Source of the DNA: Vibrio neptunius
GTDB lineage: Bacteria > Pseudomonadota > Gammaproteobacteria > Enterobacterales > Vibrionaceae
Assembly (NCBI RefSeq): GCF_000967495.1
Contig: NZ_JXXU01000020.1
Span: 23,156 to 87,155, forward strand
Direction of reading: 5' to 3'
DNA: 64,000 bases
Below, piece by piece: positions 7,963 to 17,589 of this stretch (within the stretch, counting starts at the first letter, position 1; each line of letters begins with the position of its first letter). Below the pieces are notes generated by a model. That model was not told the DNA's origin, did no database searches, and saw only the letters and a program-made list of their open reading frames with translations. The position numbers and the translations under genes were made by a program.

Positions 7963-8052
7963 ATAAAAATACCTAATTGCGGATTGTTTGCTGATATTTA
8001 AATCAAATGGTTGATTAATTGATCTAACTTCAACGTTTGGTGTCACTCAACT

Positions 8053-8409
8053 CTAGTCGAAGCCCAATATTACTCTTTGTGCCTTTGGCAATTTACTGAC
8101 AATCAGCGCATAAGAACGTTCGCAAAGATCCTGAATTAAACCATCTTCAACGTCACCAGGATAATACACGGTCACCCAATGCTTTTTATTAGTGTGATAT
8201 CCAGGGGTGATGTCTGCGAATTGGGATGTTAGAACTTCGCCATCTGCGGGCTTTACTTTCACTGTGACGTATTCACGCCCTTCCCTCATCGACAGAATAG
8301 CAAACATTTTGTCTCGCACTTTGTAGACGCGCGCTTCAGGGCCAAAAGGATAACTAGAATCTACACTCATAAAGGTGTCTAGATAATCAGAAAGCTGTTT
8401 GTTGTCCAT
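8053..8409 (-). CDS. MmcQ/YjbR family protein
   Basis: This is a small cytoplasmic protein (118 residues) of the MmcQ/YjbR family, which has a CyaY-like fold. Typical features are the start with a SYPFGPEARVYKVRDKMFAIL segment, VTVKVKPADGE, and PGYHTNKKHWVTVYYP near the middle. E. coli YjbR has been described as DNA-binding by fold only; no catalytic role is established. It lies downstream of the HopJ-family gene, separated by a hairpin terminator, so it is probably transcribed separately or by read-through. Confidence 0.85.
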   Translation of the reverse strand: MDNKQLSDYLDTFMSVDSSYPFGPEARVYKVRDKMFAILSMREGREYVTVKVKPADGEVLTSQFADITPGYHTNKKHWVTVYYPGDVEDGLIQDLCERSYALIVSKLPKAQRVILGFD

Positions 8410-8425
8410 TGTCGTTTACCCACAT

Positions 8426-8447
8426 AAAAAAGGAGCGCTAACGCCCC
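8426..8447 (-). terminator. Terminator after the HopJ-family gene
   Basis: On the minus strand, a GC-rich hairpin (GGGGCG / CGCTCC, imperfect) is followed by six T. It lies between the HopJ-family stop and the start of the YjbR gene. Confidence 0.65.
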
Positions 8448-8455
8448 TCAGTTAA

Positions 8456-8800
8456 TCACTTAGCAACAAGTGCCTCTGATTCAAATTCAATACCTTGCCA
8501 GCCAAACTTAATAAAGTTGCGGATATTGGCGTGATCTTCTCCATCTGGGTTCTGAAGCACGTCTTCACGATAAAAACGACCAAAGCACGCCAATGTGTCC
8601 TGTTCAGACAGTAGATTCAACTGAGCGAACGCGAATATCTTGCACGAACCATTATTCTGGTTAGCTGCATTGTTTGTTTCTCCATTGATGAATGCCGTTG
8701 GGATAAACTCATAATTCGCGTCTATTACAGCCATGGTTTGCTCAAACTCTACCTCAGTTGGATTGTGGTTCAACTGTTCTATAAATTCACCTAGTTTCAT
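8456..8800 (-). CDS. HopJ type III effector family protein
   Basis: The 114-residue protein matches the HopJ family, with AVIDANYEFIPTAF, NQNNGSCKIFAFA, CFGRFYREDVL and a NIRNF(I/M) segment near the end. The family is named after a Pseudomonas type III effector. It is nevertheless widespread in bacteria without type III secretion and in algae, so the name says little about function here. There are no secretion genes nearby. It is likely a cytoplasmic housekeeping protein of unknown role. Confidence 0.85.
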   Translation of the reverse strand: MKLGEFIEQLNHNPTEVEFEQTMAVIDANYEFIPTAFINGETNNAANQNNGSCKIFAFAQLNLLSEQDTLACFGRFYREDVLQNPDGEDHANIRNFIKFGWQGIEFESEALVAK

Positions 8801-9040
8801 TTTTTACTCCCGTTCAAACAGAGTAAGTCTATGATATTGCTCTTCCATACAAAAGGTGCTGTTGATTAAAATCTCTATGATGGCGCTCATTATTAAACTT
8901 AGGCAACATCATGCTAGGAATCGTTCATGGTCAACACACAGCATTATTTCATTGAGTCAGACAATTCAACGACTATCAAAGTGGTAGGAAACAGTTAATC
9001 TACTGGGGCTACAGCGGTAGCCATCGTCGAGTTAAGAAAT

Positions 9041-9067
9041 AAAAGGCCGACGTCCTGTGAGTCGGCC
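9041..9067 (-). terminator. Terminator of the chemoreceptor gene
   Basis: On the minus strand, GGCCGAC pairs with GTCGGCC around a 9-base loop, followed by TTTT, directly after the stop codon. Confidence 0.85.
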
Positions 9068-9079
9068 AATTGCCTATGA

Positions 9080-11392
9080 TTAGTACTTAAATTGTGACAC
9101 TGCTTCATTGAGCTGCTCAGCTTGAGAAGATAAACCTTGCAACACATGGTCCACATCACTGACCTGAGTAGACACAGCAGAAGATGCGTCCGCAATTGAG
9201 GTAATACTGCCACTGATTTCATCGGTTACCGCTTTTTGCTCCTCAGTTGCAGCAGCGATTTGTATGTTCATCTCATTCAGGTCATTAAGCATAGTGACTA
9301 TCTGCTCAAGCATACCTGCATTTTGCTCACACGTATCCACCCCTTGCAACACCGTTCCATTGGCATTTTCAATACTGTTTGAAACTTCATTGGTTTCACG
9401 CTGTAACGCTTCAATTTTTTCACGAATTTCTTCCGTTGATGACTGTGTTCGACCAGCAAGAGAACGAACTTCATCTGCCACAACCGCAAACCCACGTCCC
9501 TGTTCACCCGCACGCGCCGCCTCAATAGCGGCATTGAGCGCCAATAGGTTTGTTTGCTCGGCAATTCCCTGAATCACATCGAGAACCTCAGCAATCGAGT
9601 TACTTTCGTTGTGCAAACGCCCAATCGCCTCAACAGCGGTTTTCATCTCTTCATTGAGACGAGAAATCTCGTTGCCGAGATCACGGCCTACTCCGACGCC
9701 CTCACTGCCTTTATCATTGGCATTCTTCACAAACTCAGCAGCTCGGCTGGCAAACTGAGCCACTTCAGAGATAGAGGCACTCATTTGATTAACAGCGGTA
9801 GCGACAGACTCAGTTCTTCGGTTCTGGTCTTGGACAGCATCACGAGCACTGTTCATATTGCCGGTCATACTGTGCGTATTGTGGTTCAGATTCTCGGTTG
9901 CTTCAGCGAATTTTCGTATAATATCCTGCAAATGAGAAAACAGAGAATTGAGCGAAACAGACAAATCTGTCATTTCATCTTTGCCCTCGACCGTTAACCT
10001 TTCGGTCAGATCATTTTCTCTACTTATTCGTTGAATTTTCTCACTTGCCACACGGATTGGTTTTGCAATACTGTTGCCAAGAAAGTACGAAACACAGACA
10101 GCAGCAATTACGCCGACAATAATACTGGTTAACACAGTAACAATCTTCGTCTGAACCAGTGCGTCAAGGTCAGCGAAAGCTTCTGCTTTATCTATCTCTG
10201 TCACAATTGCCCATTGCAAGCCCGCAGCATCTAAAGGTGAATAGGCTGACAACACTTCTATACCACGGTAATCCTCAATCACCTCAGACCCACTTTGCCC
10301 GCGAAGCGCCGCTTTTACACTTGCCGTATTAACGCTCTGTCGACCAATCGCTGAAGATTTGCCTTGTATCTGTTCCATAACACCTTGCGATACACCTAAT
10401 GCTTTAAGCTCTTCAAAATAAAGTTCGGGTTCTTCAAGCAGAAAACGGGATTCACTGCGTAGCAAGTTATCTGGACCAACGAGATAGGTTTCGCCAGAGT
10501 TGCCCAATCCCGCATGACGCCAGTTTTCACCAAAAGTCATAATCCTATTTATCTCATCTACAGGCATCTGAAAGATGAGAACACCAATGGTTTGGTTGTC
10601 AATCTTTATCGGTGTGGAGATAAATGAAGCAGCAGCCTCATAGGAAGGGAAATAGGGAGCGAAATCTTCAAGATGGTACTGAGTTGCACTTTTACCTAGC
10701 GCATTTTTAAACGCGTTAGCGATACCACTACCTGCATAAGGACCAGAGTTCAAGTTTGTCGCATAATCCAGTTCTTTGAAAACCGAATAAACGACGTTTC
10801 CATTTGTGTCGACGAGAAAAATATCATAATAGCCAAACTCTTCCAGAAATCCTTTGATGCTTGGATGATATTTGCTGTGCACTTGGTCGTATTCAGTCCC
10901 TAGCGAATCAACCATCATCTTGTGTTTCTCGCCAAGTGGATTTGGGTTAACCCCAATATAACGCGCCTGTAGCGCCTTGGCTCTGGGAGACAGCATATTG
11001 AGCTTTTGTAACGCATTCGCTGAGTCACCACCGTTAACCGTTCGATAATTCATTCCAAAACTGGAGGTGTAATAATTCGAAAGTGTCGACAGATCACTAG
11101 CGCTGACCAAATCGACGGGATAACGCTTAAACGTATCTTTGAACGCGATCATCGCATCTCTCACACCAATAGAATGAGCGGTGGTCAATAACTGTCCCCT
11201 AATAAGCTGAAAGTAATTCTCTATCTCGCTTCTCTTGTTTTCTCGAATGGAAGTCAATTGACTTGTAGCGCGCTGATAGAGCGCTTGCTCCGACAAATCA
11301 GATGCCTTCCACCCAACAAAAGTTCCTGTCGAGATAATCGCGATACTGCACAATAGGGTTGAAGCCAAAACTATTTTAGTGGCAATCTTCAT
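9080..11392 (-). CDS. Methyl-accepting chemotaxis protein with Cache sensor
   Basis: This is an inner-membrane chemoreceptor of 770 residues. TM1 lies at about residues 4-25. A large periplasmic sensor of double-Cache type follows (roughly 35-400; it includes GETYLVGPDNLLRSESRF and the second module ending WAIVTEIDKAEAF). TM2 is at about 412-437, then a HAMP domain and the cytoplasmic signalling hairpin. The hairpin tip carries EQTNLLALNAAIEAARAGEQ and the CheA/CheW contact region. No C-terminal CheR/CheB tether pentapeptide is visible. The start is ATG 11392 behind AGAGG; an in-frame TTG two codons earlier is less likely. The ligand is not predictable by eye. Confidence 0.93.
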   Translation of the reverse strand: MKIATKIVLASTLLCSIAIISTGTFVGWKASDLSEQALYQRATSQLTSIRENKRSEIENYFQLIRGQLLTTAHSIGVRDAMIAFKDTFKRYPVDLVSASDLSTLSNYYTSSFGMNYRTVNGGDSANALQKLNMLSPRAKALQARYIGVNPNPLGEKHKMMVDSLGTEYDQVHSKYHPSIKGFLEEFGYYDIFLVDTNGNVVYSVFKELDYATNLNSGPYAGSGIANAFKNALGKSATQYHLEDFAPYFPSYEAAASFISTPIKIDNQTIGVLIFQMPVDEINRIMTFGENWRHAGLGNSGETYLVGPDNLLRSESRFLLEEPELYFEELKALGVSQGVMEQIQGKSSAIGRQSVNTASVKAALRGQSGSEVIEDYRGIEVLSAYSPLDAAGLQWAIVTEIDKAEAFADLDALVQTKIVTVLTSIIVGVIAAVCVSYFLGNSIAKPIRVASEKIQRISRENDLTERLTVEGKDEMTDLSVSLNSLFSHLQDIIRKFAEATENLNHNTHSMTGNMNSARDAVQDQNRRTESVATAVNQMSASISEVAQFASRAAEFVKNANDKGSEGVGVGRDLGNEISRLNEEMKTAVEAIGRLHNESNSIAEVLDVIQGIAEQTNLLALNAAIEAARAGEQGRGFAVVADEVRSLAGRTQSSTEEIREKIEALQRETNEVSNSIENANGTVLQGVDTCEQNAGMLEQIVTMLNDLNEMNIQIAAATEEQKAVTDEISGSITSIADASSAVSTQVSDVDHVLQGLSSQAEQLNEAVSQFKY

Positions 11393-12179
11393 AACCAAAC
11401 CTCTTCGCAGAGAGTCCTTCTCCGCTTCTGTTTATCCGAAGAATTTTGCCAACCGACGTACGATTTATATGCACTTAGTGATATAATTGTAATCATAAAT
11501 AAATAAACTTTCGATTTAGATCACGATAAAAATTGCAATCATGGCGGTTATCTAAAAAGGTCGTCTCACTAACCAGATGAAAACAAATAAGAATAATCCA
11601 AATATCCCACCGGTTTAGCGTTAGAAAAAAATCTGGTATAACCTGTCATTTCACATAGTCTGATTAGAACAGACAGTAATTAATAATTGATTCAATCAGT
11701 TGTCAGGTATCCACTTCGAACAGAGATAAATTTGGACAACAAAACTGCGCACTCTCGGCCAACTTTGACTCTGCTTTTGGCATCAAAAAGAAGTTATTTC
11801 GATAATTTTTGCAAAAAATTCCAGATAATATTCTAGTAAGATTCCTTAAATCGATAGTGAATATTGTCATGTTTGGTCATTTGCAATTGAAAAAACCAGT
11901 ACTTTCATCTGTTTTTTAACCTTTGTAAGAAATAGTTTACTCCTGAAAAATGGCTCAGATCAGGCGAAATTTAACAAATTGGTTACACTTAGATCAACTG
12001 GTAAAACCGACATTCATCACTGGTTTATTTATCTTTAACAGTGTGATAAGTCATTTATGGCAACTTCTATAGAATAGTATTTCATATTAAGAGAAAACTC
12101 AGAATGTCATAAATAAGGTTTTGCCCGGAGGATGTTAATTAATTGCTGCCATAGAATGCAGAGCAACAAGGAGCTTGAG
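11393..12179. other. Long intergenic region between chemoreceptor and oxoacid dehydrogenase genes
   Basis: Nearly 800 bases with no convincing gene separate these divergent genes, so promoters for both must lie here. One sequence, TGGTAAAACCGA at 11999-12010, resembles the TGGTnnnACCA core shared by FadR and PdhR sites. It has a mismatch, so it is only a hint. Confidence 0.4.
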
Positions 12180-13274
12180 ATGAACGTTCAGGCCTTACCC
12201 ATGAATCGATTTCTCGATCATCATGGTCAAGTCGTTAAACCACTTCCTGAGTGGGCCGATGCTGCAACACTGAAAAAGTTCTACTGCGACATGGTTGTCG
12301 CACGCACCTACGACAACAAAGCTGTCGCCTTACAAAGAACAGGAAAGCTAGGAACCTACCCTTCACACTTAGGAGCAGAGGCGTTTGGAATTGCCATAGG
12401 CCACGCCCTTCGTGTACAGGATGTCTTTATCCCTTACTACCGTGATATGCCTGCCATGTGGGTTCGCGGTATAGGTATGGAAAAAAATCTTCAATATTGG
12501 GGAGGTGATGAGCGTGGTAGCGATTTCTGTCCAGATGAAAATAATCTAACATGCCGAGACTTACCTTTCTGCGTCCCTATAGCTACGCAATGTACCCACG
12601 CCGTCGGCGTCGCTGCAGCATTGAAAATTGAAGGCGACCGCAATGCTGCGCTCGTCACTTGTGGCGATGGTGCAACTTCCAAGGGAGATTTCCTTGAGTC
12701 TGTCAATTGCGCGGGCACCTGGAACATCCCACTCGTGTTTGTCGTCAACAACAACCAGTGGGCCATCTCAGTGCCACGATCACTGCAATGTGCAGCTGAT
12801 TTTCTCTCCGAGAAAGCCAGTGGAGCCGGAATCCCTGGCATCACTGTCGATGGCAATGATGTCATCGCCATGTACGATGCAGTGTCAACAGCACTAGACC
12901 GAGCGAGAAAAGGCAAAGGAGCAACACTCATTGAAGCGGTAAGCTACCGACTCAGTGACCATACCACCGCCGATGACGCTAGCCGCTATCGCAGCAAAGA
13001 TGAGCTCAATCAGGCGTGGCAATATGAACCCATTCTTAGGCTAAAAAACTACCTTATTGATCAAGGACACTGGTCTGAAGAAGAAGAGCAAGAACTGCTT
13101 CTGCAAGCCAAAGCTGAAGTCGAAAAAGCGGTCGAGCGTTATCTTAACTTACCGCCTCAAGCACCTGAGTCTGCTTTTGATTACTTATATGAATCCCCAG
13201 TCACAGAGCTAAACAAGCAAAGAGACGAACTGATCAACAAAGCGATGCGAATGCAGGGAGGCAAAAATGTCTGA
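12180..13274 (+). CDS. 2-oxoacid dehydrogenase E1 component, alpha subunit
   Basis: This is the thiamine-diphosphate-dependent decarboxylase half of a heterotetrameric E1, 364 residues. The TPP/Mg motif starts at GDGATSKGDF (about residue 162) and ends at VVNNNQW about 30 residues later. The phosphorylation-loop region reads YRLSDHTTADDASRY. The KLGTYPSHLGAEA segment is closest to pyruvate-type E1 alpha of the PdhA/AcoA/BkdA family. The start is ATG 12180 after AAGGAG; upstream in-frame ATGs have no proper site. It overlaps E1 beta by 8 bases. The neighbouring branched-chain pathway suggests a branched-chain 2-oxoacid substrate, but pyruvate cannot be excluded from sequence. Confidence 0.9.
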   Translation: MNVQALPMNRFLDHHGQVVKPLPEWADAATLKKFYCDMVVARTYDNKAVALQRTGKLGTYPSHLGAEAFGIAIGHALRVQDVFIPYYRDMPAMWVRGIGMEKNLQYWGGDERGSDFCPDENNLTCRDLPFCVPIATQCTHAVGVAAALKIEGDRNAALVTCGDGATSKGDFLESVNCAGTWNIPLVFVVNNNQWAISVPRSLQCAADFLSEKASGAGIPGITVDGNDVIAMYDAVSTALDRARKGKGATLIEAVSYRLSDHTTADDASRYRSKDELNQAWQYEPILRLKNYLIDQGHWSEEEEQELLLQAKAEVEKAVERYLNLPPQAPESAFDYLYESPVTELNKQRDELINKAMRMQGGKNV

Positions 13275-14250
13275 GATTACACTAGTTGAAGCAGTAAACC
13301 TCGCTTTGCACCATGAAATGAGCAAGGATTCCAAGGTCGTTTTACTGGGGGAGGATGTCGGTGACAATGGTGGTGTCTTTCGCGCTACGGTTGGCTTAAA
13401 AGAAAAATTCGGTTTCAAGCGAGTTATCGACACACCTCTTGCAGAAGCACTTATCGGCGGGGTCAGTGTTGGTATGGCCACTCAGGGGCTACGTCCTGTG
13501 GCTGAGTTTCAATTCCAAGGATTTGTTTTCCCAGCTATGGAACATCTAATGTGCCACGCTGCACGTATGCGCAACCGGACACGTGGTCGTTTAACCTGTC
13601 CAGCCGTTTTCCGAGCCCCATTTGGTGGCGGTATCCATGCACCGGAACACCACTCGGAGAGTATCGAGGCTCTATTTGCCCACATTCCTGGCTTTCGAGT
13701 AGTAATTCCTTCCTCTCCACAACGTGCCTACGGACTGCTGTTGGCCGCAATCCGCAGCAACGATCCAGTAATGTTTTTTGAACCAAAACGTATTTATCGC
13801 ACAGTGAAATCTAATGTCGTTGATAATGGTGAGGCTCTTCCTTTGGACAGCTGCTTTACGTTACGCAAAGGACGCGATGTCACTTTAGTGACGTGGGGAG
13901 CTTGCGTAGTTGAGTCACTGCAAGCAGCACAAGCTCTCTCTGAACAGGGTATTGAAGCTGAAGTGATTGATTTAGCCAGCATCAAGCCTATCGACATGGA
14001 TACTATTTTGAAATCCTTAGACAAAACAGGTCGCTTACTTGTCGTCCATGAAGCGAGTAAAACCTGCGGGGTTGGTGCAGAGATCATCGCTCGAGCAGCT
14101 GAACATGCGATGTGTAATCTCAAAGCGCCACCGAAACGTGTTACAGGCATGGACACGGTTATGCCTTACTATCGAAATGAAGACTATTTTATGATTCAGG
14201 AAGAAGACATTGTTATTGCAGCAAAAGAACTCGTGGAGGGATGGAAATGA
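13267..14250 (+). CDS. 2-oxoacid dehydrogenase E1 component, beta subunit
   Basis: The 327-residue partner of E1 alpha completes the TPP site. It has VVLLGEDVGDNGGVFRAT, then DTPLAEALIGGVSVGMA and the FQFQGFVFPAMEH region. The RAPFGGGIHAPEHHSES loop holds conserved histidines that take part in acyl transfer to lipoate. The C-terminal transketolase domain begins at LRKGRDVTLVTWG. It overlaps the genes on both sides (8 and 4 bases), so the three subunits are translationally coupled. Confidence 0.93.
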   Translation: MSEITLVEAVNLALHHEMSKDSKVVLLGEDVGDNGGVFRATVGLKEKFGFKRVIDTPLAEALIGGVSVGMATQGLRPVAEFQFQGFVFPAMEHLMCHAARMRNRTRGRLTCPAVFRAPFGGGIHAPEHHSESIEALFAHIPGFRVVIPSSPQRAYGLLLAAIRSNDPVMFFEPKRIYRTVKSNVVDNGEALPLDSCFTLRKGRDVTLVTWGACVVESLQAAQALSEQGIEAEVIDLASIKPIDMDTILKSLDKTGRLLVVHEASKTCGVGAEIIARAAEHAMCNLKAPPKRVTGMDTVMPYYRNEDYFMIQEEDIVIAAKELVEGWK

Positions 14251-15383
14251 GATCATTTTTACTGCCAGATCTTGGTGAAGGACTTGCAGAGTCGGAAATA
14301 GTGCAATGGCACGTCAATGTCGGTGACATGGTCGAAGTTGACCAGATCATTTTGACCGTTGAGACCGCAAAAGCCGTCGTCGAAGTGCCCGCACCATACA
14401 GTGGTAAGATAGTAAGTCGCCATGGCGAAGAAGGTGATGTGATCAACATTGGCAGCCTTTTACTTGAAATCGAACAAGAAGGTGCTGCACAAAAATCAGA
14501 ATCAAAACAAAAAGATGCTGCTACGGTAGTCGGCAACGTATCAAGTCAAACTCACCAAGTCGATGTTGACGATTTTTGGATCGGCGCCTCACACAATACT
14601 AGCGAAGGTTCACCCGTCACGGCTATGCCTTCTGCACGTTTGCTCGCGAAGAAGTTGGGAGTGGACCTTCTTCAAGTAGAAGGTAGTGGTCATGGTGGCC
14701 TGATCACCGACGCCGATATTTATGAAGAGGCAGGTAAGCAACAACCAGGAACTGAAGTGCTCAAAGGTGCGCGTCGAACCATGGCTGGAACCATGGCTGA
14801 ATCGCACCACAACGTCGCGTCTGTCACCATTACAGAAGAAGCCCTGTTGGAAAACTGGAATAAAGGCGAAGACATTTCTGGGCGTCTCATCCAGGCCGTC
14901 GTATATGCATGTGAACAAGAGCCAGCACTCAATGCTTGGTTTGATGCTGAAACTATGACTCGCTGTGTGCATAGCACGGTGAACATAGGCATTGCTGTCG
15001 ATAGCAGTCATGGGTTATATGTGCCTGTTTTACGCAACGCCAACGAAGTAAAAACGGAAGACATACGCTCTTGGCTCAATGAAACAGTGACTGGCATCCG
15101 TGACCGTAAAATCGGACGTGAACAGTTGCAGCACGGTACCATTACTCTCTCTAACTTTGGTGCGATTGCAGGTATCTACGCGACGCCGGTCGTCTCTCCA
15201 CCTCAGGTCGCGATTGTGGGTGCAGGTCGCATCATTGAAAAAGTGGTAATGCGAAATAATGAAGCCGTGGCTGTAAAAGCTATGCCTCTCTCTGTCACCT
15301 TTGATCATAGAGCTTGTACAGGCGGCGAAGCCGCTCGTTTTACCAAGCTACTGGTTGAACACTTGGAGAAGAAATTAGACTAA
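14247..15383 (+). CDS. Dihydrolipoamide acyltransferase (E2) of the oxoacid dehydrogenase
   Basis: The 378-residue protein has one lipoyl domain, with the lipoylated Lys about residue 42 in VETAKAVVEVP. An E1/E3-binding domain (VTAMPSARLLAKKLGVD) and the catalytic acyltransferase domain follow. The catalytic motif reads DHRACTGGEA; the catalytic His is present, but the usual Asp of HRxxDG is Thr, a variant also known in some proteobacterial E2 proteins. I start at ATG 14247, which forms an ATGA overlap with the E1 beta stop and sits 6 bases after GGAGGG. The ATG at 14241 is too close to that site. No E3 (lpd) gene follows, so a shared E3 is presumably used. The stop overlaps the convergent cyclase gene. 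Confidence 0.92.
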   Translation: MRSFLLPDLGEGLAESEIVQWHVNVGDMVEVDQIILTVETAKAVVEVPAPYSGKIVSRHGEEGDVINIGSLLLEIEQEGAAQKSESKQKDAATVVGNVSSQTHQVDVDDFWIGASHNTSEGSPVTAMPSARLLAKKLGVDLLQVEGSGHGGLITDADIYEEAGKQQPGTEVLKGARRTMAGTMAESHHNVASVTITEEALLENWNKGEDISGRLIQAVVYACEQEPALNAWFDAETMTRCVHSTVNIGIAVDSSHGLYVPVLRNANEVKTEDIRSWLNETVTGIRDRKIGREQLQHGTITLSNFGAIAGIYATPVVSPPQVAIVGAGRIIEKVVMRNNEAVAVKAMPLSVTFDHRACTGGEAARFTKLLVEHLEKKLD

Positions 15384-16537
15384 GTTCTCGCCGTAACCTG
15401 ATTACGGCCATTTTCCTTAGCGTTATAGAGTGCCTGATCTGCGCGCTCTATAACGCTTTCCCAATCGTCATCCCCATTGAACTGAGTGACACCAAAGCTC
15501 GCCGTACAAGACTCAACGTTCGTAGGTAACATCCTCGCTCTTTTTATCGCTTCTCGGAGTTTCTCTGCCACAATGACCGCATTATCCACATCAGTATTAG
15601 GCAAGAGTACCAAGAACTCCTCGCCGCCATAGCGAAAACTTAAGTCATCTTTTCGAGTTTGCAGGATTAATAACTTACCCGTTGTGCGTAACACACGATC
15701 TCCTGCCTGGTGACCGTAGGTATCGTTCACTTTTTTAAAATGATCAATATCAAGCAGCAACACAGACAACGGCTGCCTGTGCCGACTTGATCTGGCTAAC
15801 TCTTTTGGCAGTAATTCTTCCAACGCTCGACGATTATAAAGCTGAGTCAACTCATCTTTGATCGATGTGTCATAAATTGTCGCGACGAGTCGCCCAGTAA
15901 GCATCCACGTCACTGAAAATCCGACAAAAACAATCATCAGCAATGTGCTAACAAAAGCCAACTGATGTGCAATACCCGAAATCATGAAATCGTCAATCTG
16001 TTGTTCAAACAGCGTCCAAGTAAAGCGAAATAAATTGTAGCCACCCTGAGTCGCCAGCCCGAACGAGAGCAAAAATTTGGAGGGAGTAATATCTGTGCTT
16101 TGCCCTTTTTGATTGGCAAGTATCGCAATAAAACACAAACTAGAAACATAAATGGTCATCAAAATGACACGTGCATTGGTCGACGGCATAAAAAACGTAA
16201 AATATGTCAGTCCGATGACCAATATCGGAAAACTATAGAAGCCGATATTGGCCATGACCCTAGGGAACCGCCTAAACTGGCATACGCCCAATAATAAAAT
16301 GATGTAACTAAAAGCCATCAAGGAGTTGGCGAGTATCTTGGAAACCCAGTGAGTAATTTGGTTGCCAAAACTCAAGAGAAGAAAACTGATGGAGAGAAGC
16401 AGAAGTGCAGAGGCAATCGTGCTGATCCCTCTAACGGTAGGCTGAAGTTGTTGAATCAATAACAACCCTATGCAATAGCACAAAGACAACAAAACACAGA
16501 TGATGGACAAGGTAGTGATATCTAAGTGTATGCCCAT
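15380..16537 (-). CDS. Membrane diguanylate cyclase (GGDEF domain)
   Basis: The enzyme makes cyclic di-GMP from two GTP. The first ~200 of 385 residues hold about six or seven membrane helices with no recognisable sensor. The GGDEF domain follows: DELTQLYNRRALEEL at its start, LLDIDHFKKVNDTYGHQAGD and the active-site RYGGEEF at about residue 300. An RKDD inhibitory-site motif (RxxD) lies five residues before GGEEF, so product feedback inhibition is expected. It is convergent with the E2 gene, with four bases of overlap, and has no evident functional link to it. Confidence 0.93.
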   Translation of the reverse strand: MGIHLDITTLSIICVLLSLCYCIGLLLIQQLQPTVRGISTIASALLLLSISFLLLSFGNQITHWVSKILANSLMAFSYIILLLGVCQFRRFPRVMANIGFYSFPILVIGLTYFTFFMPSTNARVILMTIYVSSLCFIAILANQKGQSTDITPSKFLLSFGLATQGGYNLFRFTWTLFEQQIDDFMISGIAHQLAFVSTLLMIVFVGFSVTWMLTGRLVATIYDTSIKDELTQLYNRRALEELLPKELARSSRHRQPLSVLLLDIDHFKKVNDTYGHQAGDRVLRTTGKLLILQTRKDDLSFRYGGEEFLVLLPNTDVDNAVIVAEKLREAIKRARMLPTNVESCTASFGVTQFNGDDDWESVIERADQALYNAKENGRNQVTART

Positions 16538-16600
16538 AGAGCCTCTCCCACTATGCAGCTAATAGCTACAGTTTAGGAGAGATATCGGTTATTTACTTAT

Positions 16601-16629
16601 AAAAACGCCCACTCAATGAGCAGGCGTTC
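16601..16629 (-). terminator. Terminator of the etfBA operon
   Basis: On the minus strand, AACGCC pairs with GGCGTT around an inner CTCA/TGAG stem. A T-run follows, about 10 bases beyond the etfA stop. Confidence 0.8.
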
Positions 16630-16639
16630 TGTTTGGGTT

Positions 16640-17578
16640 TTAGATAGCACTGGTTAGCTCTGGTAGAATTTCAAACAAGTCTCCAACCAAACCGTAGTCG
16701 GCAATCTGAAATATTGGCGCTTCTGGGTCACTATTGATAGCCACAATTACCTTAGAGTCTTTCATCCCTGCCAAATGTTGAATTGCTCCCGAAATCCCAA
16801 CAGCAATATAAAGCTCCGGTGCGACGATTTTACCTGTCTGTCCAACCTGAAGATCATTCGATACAAACCCCGCATCCACAGCAGCACGAGACGCACCAAT
16901 GGCACCACCCAACTTGTCAGCAAGTTGCTCGACCATGACAAAGTTTTCTTTACTACCTAATCCACGCCCACCTGACACAACCACTCTTGCCGCTGGTAAA
17001 TCAGGGCGACTGCTTTGTGTTTTTTGGCGTTCGACCAGTTCAGAAAGTGGATTGCCTATATTGATATCAATCGGTTTGATTATGGCCGATGAGCTGTCAT
17101 CTTTGCCTGCTAAGTCAAACGCAGAGCTGCGAATAGTGATAACTTTGATTCGATCTGATGATCTTACTCTAGCCAGAGCATTACCGGCGTAAATAGGTCT
17201 TATGACGGTGTCCTCTGATTCTATCGTGACCACATCCGATAACTGACCAACGTCGAGTAAAGCAGCGACTCTAGGCATCAGGTTTTTGCCAAACGTGGTC
17301 GCAGGAGCCAGAACATGCGTGAAATCGGCCGCAATCTGTTGTACCAGCAACGCGCAGTTTTCAGCCAGCTGGTTTTGATAGATTTCAGAATCCGCCACCA
17401 GCACCTCTTTTACCAGCCCAACTTTAGCGACCTGCTCAACCACTGACTGGCAATCTCCTCCAACCACAAGCGCGCTCACTTCAGTGCTCAATGAAGCGGC
17501 CGCTGACAAAGTTTTCAAAGTATCTGCTATTAAGGATTGGTTATCGTGCTCGACGATGACTAACGTTTTTGCATTCAT
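16640..17578 (-). CDS. etfA: Electron transfer flavoprotein, alpha subunit
   Basis: The alpha subunit binds FAD and passes electrons from acyl-CoA dehydrogenases to ETF-ubiquinone oxidoreductase. The N-terminal half starts KTLVIVEHDN. The C-terminal FAD domain has the VVSGGRGLGSKENF loop, GASRAAVDAG and VGQTGKIVAPELYIAVGISGA, all family signatures. I chose ATG 17578 (312 residues), 6 bases behind AGAGGA; ATG 17584 and GTG 17593 are alternatives. It directly follows etfB in one operon. The likely electron donors are the two acyl-CoA dehydrogenases encoded in this window. Confidence 0.95.
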   Translation of the reverse strand: MNAKTLVIVEHDNQSLIADTLKTLSAAASLSTEVSALVVGGDCQSVVEQVAKVGLVKEVLVADSEIYQNQLAENCALLVQQIAADFTHVLAPATTFGKNLMPRVAALLDVGQLSDVVTIESEDTVIRPIYAGNALARVRSSDRIKVITIRSSAFDLAGKDDSSSAIIKPIDINIGNPLSELVERQKTQSSRPDLPAARVVVSGGRGLGSKENFVMVEQLADKLGGAIGASRAAVDAGFVSNDLQVGQTGKIVAPELYIAVGISGAIQHLAGMKDSKVIVAINSDPEAPIFQIADYGLVGDLFEILPELTSAI

Positions 17579-17589
17579 ATTCATTCCTC

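Noticed and set aside
8456..8800. HopJ as evidence for type III secretion
   Set aside because: The family is widespread in bacteria without such systems and no secretion genes are nearby.
11999..12010. FadR/PdhR site upstream of the oxoacid dehydrogenase
   Set aside because: Only a partial match to TGGTnnnACCA; too weak to call without a motif score.
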